This document shows positions 8,026-16,994 of a stretch of DNA of 37,016 nucleotides, one piece after another. The position numbers and the translations under genes were made by a program. Each line of letters opens with the position of its first letter. The first letter of the stretch is position 1. The notes beneath the pieces were generated by a model that saw nothing but the letters and a program-made list of their open reading frames with translations, made no database searches and had not been told where the DNA came from. This DNA comes from Planctomycetota bacterium (GTDB taxonomy: Bacteria; Planctomycetota; SZUA-567; H5-PLA8), in contig JAHCJK010000040.1 of the NCBI GenBank assembly GCA_026184295.1, forward strand, positions 1 to 37,016, read 5' to 3'.

Positions 8026-8823
8026 TTAGTGCGCGTCGCGTTCGGCCGCGGCGGCGATGCGTTCCATCGCTTCCTTGAGCGCCTTCGCGCGACTGCCCAC
8101 GATCGACTCATCGGCTTCGACGAAGAGGACGTTCTCTTCCTGGTAGAAGTCGTCGCGCAGGCGCTGCGAGACGCGCTTGGCCACGCGGGCGAGCGCTCCG
8201 GCGTCGCCGCCCGCCTGGTACGCGGACAGGGCCTGGCTCAGTTCGCCGATCTCGTCGTTGATGATGCGGTGTTCCTTGGCCATCACCGACATCGGCGAAC
8301 CCCAGCTGATGAACGGGATCAGCGCCGGAAAGAGCACTTCGTCTTCCTGGCGCATGTGGGTCATCAGTTCGTTCTGGAGAAAATCGATCACGTCGCCGAT
8401 GGTCTTGATGTGTTCGGGCTTGCCCTGGCCGCCGGCGATCGCTTCGACCGCGGACTCCAGCTGCGTGAGCATGCTCTCGGCCTTGCGGTGCATGTCGCGC
8501 AGGTTGGCGGTGACGGTCTGCGGAGCCGGCGCGGCGCCCACGGCCTGGCCCGTCGCGAAGGGGCTCGTGACCGGCGCATGCGACGAAGCCACCGGGTGCG
8601 TGTCCGGAGCCTGCACGATCTCGACGATCTCCGGGACGCGCTTGCGCAGATGGGTCTCGATGCCCTGGCGCAGGGTCACCTGCGAAGACGGGCAGCCGAC
8701 GCAATGGCCGGTCATTTTGATGGTTACGATGCCGTCGTCGACGCCGACCAGTTCCACGTCGCCGCCGTCGGCCTGGATGTAGGGGCGAATCTCTTCGAGC
8801 GCCGACTGAACCTGTGCACGCAT
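8026..8823 (-). CDS. NifU-like Fe-S scaffold domain fused to a hemerythrin-like domain
   Basis: 265 aa. Residues 1-75 are a NifU C-terminal-type domain (ALEEIRPYIQADGGDVELV, then the CxxC pair Cys41/Cys44 in HCVGCPSS), which in NifU and Nfu proteins carries a transient Fe4S4 cluster. A Pro/Ala linker (about 80-105) leads to an all-helical hemerythrin/HHE-type domain (about 110-255) with candidate diiron ligands in RDMHRKAES, ELMTHMRQEDEVLF, AKEHRIINDE and DDFYQEENVLF. The start at 8823 is chosen for its perfect AGGAGG 6 bases upstream and because the NifU domain begins there; upstream in-frame codons are not conserved-looking. Domain pairing suggests Fe-S repair or delivery coupled to O2/NO or iron sensing (inference). 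Cytoplasmic. Confidence 0.88.
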   Translation of the reverse strand: MRAQVQSALEEIRPYIQADGGDVELVGVDDGIVTIKMTGHCVGCPSSQVTLRQGIETHLRKRVPEIVEIVQAPDTHPVASSHAPVTSPFATGQAVGAAPAPQTVTANLRDMHRKAESMLTQLESAVEAIAGGQGKPEHIKTIGDVIDFLQNELMTHMRQEDEVLFPALIPFISWGSPMSVMAKEHRIINDEIGELSQALSAYQAGGDAGALARVAKRVSQRLRDDFYQEENVLFVEADESIVGSRAKALKEAMERIAAAAERDAH

Positions 8824-8911
8824 GACGAACCTCCTGGATACGGACCCGGCAAGGTCCAGTATCGCAGGTCGGCCCGCCCGATTCAACCTCACCCAACGGG
8901 CTTTTTGCGGG

Positions 8912-9865
8912 TCAGCGGCGTTTGAGCTTCTTGACCCAGGCGTAGACTTCCGTCTCGATCTGCGCGATCGTCTTCTGCCCGCCGAAGACCGTGATCAGGG
9001 AGGCCTCCGCGCTGGCGTCCTTGCCGTCCCGCACCCGCGCGTAGAACTCCTCCAGCTTCTCGTGGTCCTGGAGGTACTGCATCAGGTAGCGCGCGGAGGC
9101 GTAGTTCGACCCCGAGCGCCCGCCGTAAAACTCCTGGTCGCTCATCCGCAGCAGGTCGTGGTAGTGCACCTCGCTGCCGTCGGCCAGGTCGCGCTTGAGC
9201 CCGTCCAGCCGCCAGTTGGTGAAGCCCGCCACGCGCCCGTTGCGGTCCATGCTGGCCTCGAAGAGGCTCCCCAGGCCCTCGTTCAGCCACGCGGGAATCT
9301 CGGGGAAATCGGCCTCGGCCATCGCGTGCGTCATTTCGTGCAGCAGCGTTCCGCCGCCGGTGCCGATGTTCATCACCATCGCGCGCTTCTCGCGGCTGAA
9401 GTAGCCGTACGGCGTCGAAGGCCGGTCCTTGAAGAGCTTCACGTTCCAGGCGGTGTAGCTGTTCTCGTCCTTAAAGAGGAAGACCTTCACGGGTTCCTTG
9501 CGCGCGGCCTTGGTGAAGAGCTGCTTCTGGATGCGCGCGGCGTAGACCGCAATGGTCGAAGCCGCGAAGCTGCGCGCTTCGCTCTCGTCCAGGTCGGTGC
9601 CGATCACCCAGGGTCCGACCGTCAGGAAGATGAACTTGTCCGCGGGCAACTGCGCCCGCAGTTCCTTGGCCAGCGCTTCGGTCTTGGCCGCGTCGGGCTT
9701 GGGCCAAGGCAGAATCCGTCCGTCGTAGATCGAGAACTCGAGCGACGCGGGCTTGGGCGCCTCCGTTACGGGCTCCTTTTCCGCGACGACCGTTTCCGCG
9801 GCGGGCAGGCACAGCCCCGAAAGAAAGACCGCCGTTCCGAACCATAGTTGCACCTTGGTGCGCAT
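8912..9865 (-). CDS. Exported HExxH zinc metallopeptidase-like protein (gluzincin type)
   Basis: 317 aa. An N-terminal signal peptide (basic MRTKVQ, hydrophobic LWFGTAVFLSGLCLPAA) points to export. The catalytic motif HEMTH (residues 176-180) is followed 16 residues later by Glu196 in PAWLNEG, the HExxH...E arrangement of gluzincins in the peptidase MA clan; GTGGGTLLHEMTHAM is the typical environment. The region before it (VFLFKDENSYTAWN, YGYFSREKRAMVMN) matches the DUF1570-like peptidases common in Planctomycetota. GGGAGG lies 9 bases before the ATG; a TTG one codon upstream (9868) has a better 6-base spacing and could be the true start. Possible target or partner of the serpin encoded nearby is only speculation. 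Confidence 0.82.
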   Translation of the reverse strand: MRTKVQLWFGTAVFLSGLCLPAAETVVAEKEPVTEAPKPASLEFSIYDGRILPWPKPDAAKTEALAKELRAQLPADKFIFLTVGPWVIGTDLDESEARSFAASTIAVYAARIQKQLFTKAARKEPVKVFLFKDENSYTAWNVKLFKDRPSTPYGYFSREKRAMVMNIGTGGGTLLHEMTHAMAEADFPEIPAWLNEGLGSLFEASMDRNGRVAGFTNWRLDGLKRDLADGSEVHYHDLLRMSDQEFYGGRSGSNYASARYLMQYLQDHEKLEEFYARVRDGKDASAEASLITVFGGQKTIAQIETEVYAWVKKLKRR

Positions 9866-9971
9866 CAATTCTGGCCTCCCATTCCAATCCTATGACCTTA
9901 CCTTACCCGCTTTCGTTCCACAAAAGTCTTTCTAATTTAAGAAGTTACACTCGCGTTACGATCTGAAGTAT

Positions 9972-10013
9972 TCTTGCTGCAAGATAATAATATTCTTGCA
10001 ATATTGCCGCAAT
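9972..10013 (+). promoter_or_regulatory. Pair of TTGC-N-GCAA palindromes upstream of the LacI-type gene
   Basis: TCTTGC-T-GCAAGA (9972-9984) and ATTGC-C-GCAAT (10003-10013) share the core TTGC-N-GCAA. Their centres are 30 bases apart, close to three helical turns, so both face the same side. A palindromic TTGCAA (9996-10001) lies between them. They precede the LacI-type start by 52-94 bases, as expected for an autoregulatory LacI-family operator pair. Binding is inferred. Confidence 0.5.
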
Positions 10014-10065
10014 TTATCGCAACAGAGCGAACATTCCGTGGTATGTACTTCTTAGAGGAGCCCTG

Positions 10066-11184
10066 ATGAGCAAGACGCTCGCCGATATCGCCCGCATGTC
10101 CGGGTACTCGACCGCGACGATCTCTCGCGTGATCAACAACCAGGGGCAGGTGAGCCTGGAGACGCGCGACGCGATTCTGCGGGCCTTGAAGGCGCACGCG
10201 TTTGTGCCGCGCAAGTACAAGCGCGCGCAGGCCGAACCGCCCGCGCAGCCGGCGGCGGGCCCGATCGAAGTGCTCCTCTATACGCAGACGCCCTCGGAAC
10301 GCGTCAGCCGCGAAGGCGACGCGATCGTCTTCGAATCGCTAAAGCCGGTGGCGCCGTCCGAATTCTTCAGCCACGCAAACCGGCTCTCGAACTCCTTCTA
10401 TCTGCGCATTCTCGACGGGATCGTGGAAGAGGCCCTGCGCTGGAAGCAGCGCACGGTGGTCACGCCCGTCAGCGATCTGCTCGACGCGGCCTTTCTCGCG
10501 GACCTGAACCAGCCCGGCAACGCCGGCGCGATCCTGCTGGGGACCTACGACGATTCGATGGCCGCTTTCGCGGCGCGCTGCGCGCGGCCGCTGGTCTTCG
10601 CCGACCTGGTGCTGGAGGACGGGCCGTTTGCGGTCACGTTCGACAACGCGCTGGGCATGGCGCAGGCGGTCGGGCACCTGTACGCGCTGGGGCACCGCCG
10701 CATGGGCATGGCCGCGGGGCCGATGCACATGACCGGCTTCCGCGAACGCCTGGCGGGCTTCCGCGCCGAGACCGCCGCGCACGGCTGCGTGGCCAGGCCC
10801 GAATGGATCTACACCGGCAGCAACCACGTCGAACACGTGGCCGCGTGGGCCGCGGAGTTCCTGCGCGGCGCGGACCGCCCGACGGCGCTCTGCTGCGGCA
10901 ACGACTTTATCGCCCTGGGCGTCCTGCGCGCGGCGGCCCGGCTGGGCCTGCGCGTGCCGCGGGACCTCAGCCTGGTCGGCTACGACGACAGCGAACTCGC
11001 CGCCATCGCCGACACGCCGCTGACCACGGTGCAGGCGCCCACGGTGGAACTCGGGCGCTGCTGCGTCCGACAACTGATGCTGCAAGGCAAGGTCGGACGG
11101 GCGCACACGCCGTCCGGTTCGACGCTCCGGCTCAAGCCCATGCTGGTGGCGCGCGCCTCCACGGCCGCGCCGCCGGACGCTTAA
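10066..11184 (+). CDS. LacI-family transcriptional regulator
   Basis: 372 aa. The N-terminal LacI HTH and hinge are clear: TLADIARMSGYSTATISRVI with the second helix STATISRVINN and RDAILRALKAHAFVPRK (residues 4-50). The rest is a periplasmic-binding-protein-like effector domain with ALGHRRMGMAAGP, FRERLAGFRA, PTALCCGNDFIALGVLRAA and PRDLSLVGYDDSELA, all typical positions. An insertion of about 50 residues between hinge and effector domain (about 60-110) has no recognised match. AGAGGAG lies 5 bases before the ATG. It lies 26 bases upstream of the agarase-like hydrolase gene in the same direction, so it probably controls that gene and itself; the effector is likely a sugar released by it (inference). 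Confidence 0.93.
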   Translation: MSKTLADIARMSGYSTATISRVINNQGQVSLETRDAILRALKAHAFVPRKYKRAQAEPPAQPAAGPIEVLLYTQTPSERVSREGDAIVFESLKPVAPSEFFSHANRLSNSFYLRILDGIVEEALRWKQRTVVTPVSDLLDAAFLADLNQPGNAGAILLGTYDDSMAAFAARCARPLVFADLVLEDGPFAVTFDNALGMAQAVGHLYALGHRRMGMAAGPMHMTGFRERLAGFRAETAAHGCVARPEWIYTGSNHVEHVAAWAAEFLRGADRPTALCCGNDFIALGVLRAAARLGLRVPRDLSLVGYDDSELAAIADTPLTTVQAPTVELGRCCVRQLMLQGKVGRAHTPSGSTLRLKPMLVARASTAAPPDA

Positions 11185-11210
11185 CGACGTCACGCAAAGG
11201 GGGAAGATCC

Positions 11211-13976
11211 ATGCACGGCAAGATTCTGGCGGTCGCGCTTCTCGCGGCGGCCTTCGCGAACGGCGCGCGCGCCGCGACGCTCAAGCCCACCAACGACGGC
11301 GTGCACATCGACGCCGGCGGCATGGGCGGCTTCACGCTCACCTGGCCCGAACTCCAGACCAAGGACCGCAAGAAGTCCTTCAAGCCCATCGACAAGACGA
11401 TCGCCGGCATGAAGGCGGTGCTGAAGTACGCCAACGGCGCGCAGGCCACCGTGGACGTGAAGGGCGGCGAGGTCGCGCTGCACTTCGACAAGGTGCCGGG
11501 CGAAGTGGACACGTACAAGGCGGAGATGTTCATCGGGCAGCAGTTCAACCAGGGCGGGTTCTTCAAGGCCGGGGGCGGCGAGAAGACGCCCTTCCCCGCC
11601 GAGCAGCCGAAGAAGGCGCAGATCTACCAGGGGCACGCGGACTCGCTGGAACTGACGTCCGTGGACGGCGCGGTCCTGACCATCGAGGTGCCCAAGTACA
11701 CCTATCAGCAGGTGCAGGACAACCGCGAATGGGGCTGGAAGGTCAACGTCTGGCTGATGCACACGCCGCTGAATGGAAAGGATTTCACCTACCGCGTCAC
11801 GGGCAGCGGCGAAGACAAGACCGTCGTGCTGATGGACCGCTTCGGCCAGAACGCCCGCGCCGAATGGCCCGGCAAAGTGCACAGCGAAGACGAACTGAAG
11901 AAGGACGCCGAAGACGAGAAGGCCTACTACGCGGGCTTCCGCCCGCCCGAGCGCGACGTCTACGGCGGCCTGCCCGGCAGCGGCGAGAAGCTGGGCCTGA
12001 CCAAGACCGGCTTCTTTCACGTCGAACGGAAGAACGGGCGCTGGCACCTGGTCGATCCCGCGGGCAACGCCTTCTTCCACCTGGGCGTCTGCGCCTTCCA
12101 GTCCTACCAGGAAGCGACGTACTACAAGGGCCGCGAGAAGGCCTTCGAGTGGCTCCCGCCCAAGGAGGAACCCTGGAACAAGTGCTACCGCGGCTGGAAC
12201 AACGAGGAAGTGACGTTCCTCTTCGCGAACTTCCAGCGCAAGTACGGCAAGATTCCGACGCCGAAGGAATTCACCCTCCAGTCGATCGACCGCGTGCGCC
12301 TGTGGGGCTTCAACTCGACCGGCGCGTTCGGTTCGGGCGACCGCGAGGCGCGCAACGAACGGAACTTTCCTTCGGTCGGCTCGCTGCCGTTCTCGAAGTG
12401 GGAAGGCGTGCCCGAAATCCCCGGCGTCCGCTGCACCTGGGACCCGTTCGACGAAAAAATGCAGAAGGCCTTCGACGCCAACTGCGCCAAGCACATCGCG
12501 CCGCACGCCGACGACCCGCTCATCATCGGCTACTTCCTGACCAACGAGCCGATCTACGAGGACATCCCGCGCGTGATCCCGACGCTGAAGGGCGAATGGG
12601 CCTGCAAGCGCCGCCTGGTCGCGGAACTGAAGAAGAAGTACGGCACGATCGAAGCCTTCAACCAGGCCTGGGACCTCAAGGCTGCCTCCTTCGATGCGCT
12701 GAACGACCAGGGCCTGGGCGTGAAGACCGACGCGGCCGCCGGCGACATCAAGGATTTCACCGCGCTCTTCCTCGACGAACTCTTCCGCACCGCCACCGAG
12801 ACCTTCCGCAAGTACGACAAGAACCACATGCTGATCGGCAACCGCCTCCAGTTCGGGACGATCAACAACGAGACGCTCTGCAAGATCGGCGGCAAGTACA
12901 TGGACGTCTGGTCCTTCAACTACTACACGTACGCGCTCGACACCGAATTCCTGAAGCGCGTGCACGGCTGGTCGGGCGGGAAGCCGATGATCCTCAGCGA
13001 GTTCTACTGGAACGCCGTCGATGAATCCGGGCTCCCCGGCGGCGTGAAGGACGTGAAGACGCAGGCCGAACGCGGGCTGGCCTACCGCCAGTACGTCGAA
13101 CAGGCGGCGGCGCTGGATTTCATCGTCGGCGTCGAATGGTACACGCTCTACGACATGCCCTACACCGGCGTCGGCTACTCCAAGCTCGGCGGCGAAAACG
13201 CCAACGACGGCCTGCTGGCCATGACCGACCGCCCGTGGAAGGACATGCTCGCCCATATGGTCAAGACCAACTACGAGATCTACGACGTGATCGCGGGGAC
13301 GCGCAAGCCGTTCGTCTTCGACGATCCGCGCTTCACGGTCAAAGGGCCGCGCAAGCAGACGGTGAAGGTCCACCGCGCCGAAGGGCCGATGGAGATCGAC
13401 GGCACGTCCGCGGGCTGGCCCGGCATCCCGGCCGAACGCATCGGCGGCGACCGGCTCGTCAACGGCGCGGACGCCGGCGGCGTGGAAGCGACCTTCAAGC
13501 TCTGCTGGGACGACGCGAATCTGTACGTGCTCGCCGAGGTCACCGACCCGACGCCGCTGAAGAACGAGCAGGGCGAAAAGAGCCTCTGGTCGGCCGACTG
13601 CGTGGAACTCTTCTTCGGCGCGGACAAGCCCGGCGAAGGCGGCGAACTGCGCCGCGGCGACCGCCAGGTGCTGCTGCGCGCGGCGGTTCCGTCCGAGGGC
13701 AAGGCGTCCTCGTACGTGCCGCAGTTGGACGAACAGCCGGCGATCAAGTCGGCCGTGGTCGCGCGCGTGGACGGCAAGGGCTACGTGCTGGAAGCCGCGA
13801 TTCCGTTCGCGCTGCTGGGCGTGGAAAAGCCCGACGGCGGCCGCGAACTGCTCTTCGACATCGCCATCGACGACAGCGCCGACGGCAAGATTCGCGCGCG
13901 CCAGCTCATGTGGAACGGCTCGCTGAACAATTCCAAGGACCGCGGCGCCTGGGGGCGCGCGGTGCTGGTGAAGTAA
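11211..13976 (+). CDS. Secreted beta-agarase-like glycoside hydrolase with C-terminal CBM9-like module
   Basis: 921 aa from the ATG at 11211 (GGGGGAAG upstream); the frame is open further 5' but the signal peptide MHGKILAVALLAAAFANGARA fixes this start. Residues about 270-700 form a TIM-barrel hydrolase. GFFHVERKNGRWHLVDPAGN and FHLGVCAF resemble the entry to GH50-type beta-agarase catalytic domains. TNEP (Glu446) is the likely acid/base and ILSEFYW (Glu597) the likely nucleophile, as in clan A. Residues about 719-920 form a CBM9-like domain (MEIDGTSAGW, LCWDDANLYVLAEV, CVELFFGAD, ending with LMWNGSLNN). Exported polysaccharide hydrolase; beta-galactan or agar-like substrates are a guess from similarity. 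Paired with the LacI regulator upstream. Confidence 0.85.
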   Translation: MHGKILAVALLAAAFANGARAATLKPTNDGVHIDAGGMGGFTLTWPELQTKDRKKSFKPIDKTIAGMKAVLKYANGAQATVDVKGGEVALHFDKVPGEVDTYKAEMFIGQQFNQGGFFKAGGGEKTPFPAEQPKKAQIYQGHADSLELTSVDGAVLTIEVPKYTYQQVQDNREWGWKVNVWLMHTPLNGKDFTYRVTGSGEDKTVVLMDRFGQNARAEWPGKVHSEDELKKDAEDEKAYYAGFRPPERDVYGGLPGSGEKLGLTKTGFFHVERKNGRWHLVDPAGNAFFHLGVCAFQSYQEATYYKGREKAFEWLPPKEEPWNKCYRGWNNEEVTFLFANFQRKYGKIPTPKEFTLQSIDRVRLWGFNSTGAFGSGDREARNERNFPSVGSLPFSKWEGVPEIPGVRCTWDPFDEKMQKAFDANCAKHIAPHADDPLIIGYFLTNEPIYEDIPRVIPTLKGEWACKRRLVAELKKKYGTIEAFNQAWDLKAASFDALNDQGLGVKTDAAAGDIKDFTALFLDELFRTATETFRKYDKNHMLIGNRLQFGTINNETLCKIGGKYMDVWSFNYYTYALDTEFLKRVHGWSGGKPMILSEFYWNAVDESGLPGGVKDVKTQAERGLAYRQYVEQAAALDFIVGVEWYTLYDMPYTGVGYSKLGGENANDGLLAMTDRPWKDMLAHMVKTNYEIYDVIAGTRKPFVFDDPRFTVKGPRKQTVKVHRAEGPMEIDGTSAGWPGIPAERIGGDRLVNGADAGGVEATFKLCWDDANLYVLAEVTDPTPLKNEQGEKSLWSADCVELFFGADKPGEGGELRRGDRQVLLRAAVPSEGKASSYVPQLDEQPAIKSAVVARVDGKGYVLEAAIPFALLGVEKPDGGRELLFDIAIDDSADGKIRARQLMWNGSLNNSKDRGAWGRAVLVK

Positions 13977-13982
13977 GCGGCT

Positions 13983-15302
13983 TCAGGCGTGCGCCGGCAA
14001 GGGGGCCTCTCCGGCCCCGTTGCCCGAACCTTCCGGCGCTCCGGGCTCGCGCGCGTCTTCCACGCTGCGCGATCGCTGGCTGTGGATCATCCCGAATTCG
14101 CTGGAGAGCAGCAGCGAGACGAGCGCCGCGAGCAGCGTCGTGGGCAGCAGGGTCAAGCCCGCCATGTGCGTGACGACCAGCGTCGAACCGAGCGGAGTCT
14201 TGGTGACGCCGGTGTTCAGCGCGACCATCATCGCCGCGATCAGAACTACTTCGTTGCTTTGCGGAAAGACCAGGTGCGCGGCGCGCGCCAAAGCCACGCC
14301 CATGAAAAAAAGCGGAATGATAAAGCCGCCGCGCCAGCCCGATGAGACCGTGATGGACGTGCAGACGAACTTCACCGCCGCCGCGAGGAGCAGGAACGCC
14401 AGCACCGGATGGCCGTTGACGAGGTCTTCGATCTGCGCTTCGCCAAAGGTGAGCGCGTAGGGCGAAATCATGGCGGCCAGGCCGAGCAACAGGCCGCCGA
14501 GCACCGGGCGCGAAAGCGGCGGCAGCTTGCCGAAGCACCAGCGCAGGAAGCGATTGAAGTATTCGAACGCCGCCGCCAGTGCCGCGCCGGCCGCGCCCGC
14601 TCCCAGCGCCCAGGCGAAATCGACCGGGTGCAACGGCGCGACCGCGGGAAAGTGCCAGATCGGCTCGAGCCCCGTGCCGGTGGCGAGCACGAAGACGGCG
14701 TAGCCGCACAGCGAGCCAAGCAGCGCGGGCAGAAGGGCCTCGTAGTATTCCATGCCGCGGCGGTGCAGGATTTCGAGCGAGAAGATCGCGGCGCCCAGCG
14801 GCGCGCCGAAGAGCGCGGTGAAGCCCGCGGCCATGCCGGTGATGGTGAGGATGCGCTTGTCGGCCAGGCTCAGCTTGCGCCATTCGGCCAGACGCGTGCC
14901 GAGCACGCCGGTGGTCTGCACCAGCGGTGCTTCGGGTCCGGCCGCGCCGCCGGAAGCGATGCAGACCAGGGAGATCGGCAGGAGCGAGCGCAATTCGCCG
15001 CGGCTGTTGCGCCCGCCGAGCACGTGGATGTTATCGACGAGCAGTTCGACGTCGCCGGGCGAACCCAGCCATCGCGCGATCAGCGCCACCACCAGCCCCG
15101 TGCCGCACAGGATGCCCAGATGCGCCCACGCCGACCAGTGTTCGGGACCGAGCAGTGCTTCGGCCCAGCGCAGCACCGCCAGGTAGGCGACGGCCGCGAG
15201 ACTGCCCGCGACGCCGATGCCCAGCGCAAGCCAGAAGACGCGGCGCAAATCCTGGAAGGACGACGACGAAAGAAAGAGCGGCATGCGGGACGAAGCGGCC
15301 AT
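13983..15302 (-). CDS. ClC-family chloride channel/transporter
   Basis: 439 aa with about ten hydrophobic segments. ClC landmarks: IASGGAAGPEAPLVQ keeps the gating Glu of the GxEGP motif though in the variant form GPEAP; GMAAGFTALFGAPLGAAIFSLE is the following helix pair; GWRGGFIIPLFFMGVALA carries the GxFxP anion-binding motif. The GSGIP selectivity motif near the N-terminus is degenerate (GSPGDVELL). The C-terminal ~40 residues are polar, without CBS domains. Inner-membrane anion channel or Cl-/H+ exchanger. It is convergent with the hydrolase gene, with only 6 bases between the stops. Start at 15302 is the longest; Met7 is an alternative because no Shine-Dalgarno is clear. Confidence 0.9.
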   Translation of the reverse strand: MAASSRMPLFLSSSSFQDLRRVFWLALGIGVAGSLAAVAYLAVLRWAEALLGPEHWSAWAHLGILCGTGLVVALIARWLGSPGDVELLVDNIHVLGGRNSRGELRSLLPISLVCIASGGAAGPEAPLVQTTGVLGTRLAEWRKLSLADKRILTITGMAAGFTALFGAPLGAAIFSLEILHRRGMEYYEALLPALLGSLCGYAVFVLATGTGLEPIWHFPAVAPLHPVDFAWALGAGAAGAALAAAFEYFNRFLRWCFGKLPPLSRPVLGGLLLGLAAMISPYALTFGEAQIEDLVNGHPVLAFLLLAAAVKFVCTSITVSSGWRGGFIIPLFFMGVALARAAHLVFPQSNEVVLIAAMMVALNTGVTKTPLGSTLVVTHMAGLTLLPTTLLAALVSLLLSSEFGMIHSQRSRSVEDAREPGAPEGSGNGAGEAPLPAHA

Positions 15303-15326
15303 GGCGCAGAAACCCTCGCGGAGTGG

Positions 15327-15345
15327 CGGGGCTCGCGGAGCCCCG
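15327..15345. repeat. Hairpin between the ClC gene and the upstream membrane-protein gene
   Basis: CGGGGCT-CGCGG-AGCCCCG: perfect 7-base stem with a 5-base loop, located 25 bases upstream of the ClC start and 71 bases after the end of the preceding same-strand gene. No T-tract follows, so it is either an imperfect terminator or a structure in the ClC leader. Confidence 0.5.
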
Positions 15346-15415
15346 GCGTCGTGCTATTAGGACTCGATGGTACGATTTAGCCCGACCCCCGCAAGCGCAC
15401 GGCCTTGCGTGAACT

Positions 15416-16102
15416 TCAACTTGTTGTTCCAGCCGAGGGTTTGGCGTGCTTGAGAAAGAGGTCGTGCAATAGCGCCAACAGGAAAGCGGGATACACTAGG
15501 ATGAACGAATAGACGCCCATCAAATCCCAAGCGAGCCCTGGCTCCTCCGGCAGCGCCGATCTTCGAGGCCAACCGCCGCTCCACGGCACCAACATGAAAT
15601 GCACGGCCGCGACGATCACGAAGGCCAGGACGCCGCGCAGCACGCCCACGAGGTGGTCGCCCAACCGCTCCGTGCTTGGGACCAGCCCCATGCGGATCGC
15701 CATTCCCAAAGACGCACCCCATAATGCCAGCGGAATCAGCATCCCCGGCATGGGGCTGGATGAACCCGGATTCGGACGTTTGTAGGCAAAGGCAATCGGA
15801 AATAGATCGAGCGTTACCGGGTAATCCCATCGGCCATTCAAGATAAAGATCTCGCCAAGCAACACGCTGACGACCGCGTGAAGAAAGACAACGCCAGCCA
15901 CCAGCGCCGCCAAGCCCTTCCAACCCGGCCCCCGCCAGCGCGCCACCAGGATTCCCCCGACGGCGCCCGTAGCGAGGAAGCACGCAATCATCATCCCGCC
16001 GTGGCCGCTGCGGTCTCCGAAGGCTCGAACAAGGGCTATCAACAGCGCCCATGCGGCCACTTCCATGCGCGATGGAGGGCGTGCCATCCCGGCCGGTTCC
16101 AT
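15416..16102 (-). CDS. Multi-pass membrane protein of unknown function
   Basis: 228 aa, not recognised. Five or six hydrophobic segments are visible: VAAWALLIALVRAF, MMIACFLATGAVGGILVA, LAALVAGVVFLHAVVSVLL, MLIPLALWGASLGMAI, VLAFVIVAAVHFMLV and FILVYPAFLLALLHDLFL. Conserved-looking features are GDRSGHGG between segments 1 and 2 and a loop with KRPNPGSSSP. The plan (small loops, conserved Arg/His near the outside of helices) resembles prolipoprotein diacylglyceryl-transferase-like or uncharacterised PVC membrane proteins, but no family is claimed. Codon use looks slightly less GC-biased than the neighbours. No strong Shine-Dalgarno; Met6 or Met13 are possible starts. Confidence 0.65.
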   Translation of the reverse strand: MEPAGMARPPSRMEVAAWALLIALVRAFGDRSGHGGMMIACFLATGAVGGILVARWRGPGWKGLAALVAGVVFLHAVVSVLLGEIFILNGRWDYPVTLDLFPIAFAYKRPNPGSSSPMPGMLIPLALWGASLGMAIRMGLVPSTERLGDHLVGVLRGVLAFVIVAAVHFMLVPWSGGWPRRSALPEEPGLAWDLMGVYSFILVYPAFLLALLHDLFLKHAKPSAGTTS

Positions 16103-16188
16103 GTCGATTGACCCCTGCCCCGATTGTGCTTAGATACTCGGTCGTCGGCCATTTTCGAAGACAACTTGTTTCATCCCGGGAGGTCCCC

Positions 16189-16971
16189 ATGTCTGGCGAA
16201 CTCAGCGGCAAAGTCGTGCTCGTCACCGGCGGCGGGACGGGCATCGGGCGCGGCATCGCCCAGGCCTTCGCGCGCGAAGGCGCCGCAGTGGCCGTCACCG
16301 GCCGCCGCACCGAGCCGCTTCAGGAACTCGTGAACGAGATCAAATCCGCCGAACGCAAGGCGCTCGCGGTCGCGGGCGACGTCTCCAAGCCCGCCGACGC
16401 CGCGCGCATGGTCGCCGAGACCGTCGCGGCCTTCGGCGCGCTGCATATTCTGGTGAACAACGCCGGCGTGGCCTCCTTCGGGACCGTGGACGGGACGCCC
16501 GACGACAAGATCGACGCGACCGTGGACATCAACTTCAAGGGCCCGATCCACATGGCCAAGGCCGCCGTCCCGCACCTGCGCAAGCACAAGGACGCGGGCG
16601 GCAGCGCGATTCTGAACATCTCGTCGTCGGTCACCAGCCTGGCGCTGAAGAACTTCGCGGTCTACTCCGCGTCCAAGGCGGGGCTCGACCACCTGACGCG
16701 CTGCATGGCGCTCGACTACGGCGGCGACCGCATCCGCGTGAACGCGATCAACCCCGGCGTCGTCGATACGCCGATCTTCGAGACCATGATGCCCAAGGCC
16801 GCGGTGACCAAGGCCATGGAAGCCTTCGTGGCCGCGCACCCGCTGGGGCGCGTGGGCCGGCCTGAAGATATCGCCGAGATGGCCGTCTTCCTGTGCGGAC
16901 CCAAGGCCGGCTGGATCACCGGAGCGCTGGTGCCCGTGGACGGCGGGATCGGCCTGGGCAGCAACTCGTAA
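16189..16971 (+). CDS. Short-chain dehydrogenase/reductase (classical SDR)
   Basis: 260 aa. NAD(P)-binding motif TGGGTGIG (residues 14-21), NNAG (about 91-94), catalytic Ser in NISSSVTS, and YSASK (catalytic Tyr and Lys), followed by the conserved RIRVNAINPGVVDTP and the C-terminal VDGGIGLG. ARG in GRRTE after strand 2 suggests NADPH preference (inference). The start at 16189 has GGGAGG 5 bases upstream; the longer in-frame extension is not SDR-like. It lies next to a small exported protein gene, with 23 bases between them, so the two may be co-transcribed. Substrate unknown: FabG-like 3-oxoacyl reductase or glucose-dehydrogenase-like roles both possible. Confidence 0.92.
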   Translation: MSGELSGKVVLVTGGGTGIGRGIAQAFAREGAAVAVTGRRTEPLQELVNEIKSAERKALAVAGDVSKPADAARMVAETVAAFGALHILVNNAGVASFGTVDGTPDDKIDATVDINFKGPIHMAKAAVPHLRKHKDAGGSAILNISSSVTSLALKNFAVYSASKAGLDHLTRCMALDYGGDRIRVNAINPGVVDTPIFETMMPKAAVTKAMEAFVAAHPLGRVGRPEDIAEMAVFLCGPKAGWITGALVPVDGGIGLGSNS

Positions 16972-16994
16972 CGACACTCAAGGAGGGAAGGACG

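Noticed and set aside
8912..9868. Serpin target: the adjacent metallopeptidase
   Set aside because: Serpins inhibit serine (and some cysteine) proteases; this neighbour is a metallopeptidase, so I do not claim a direct enzyme-inhibitor pair.
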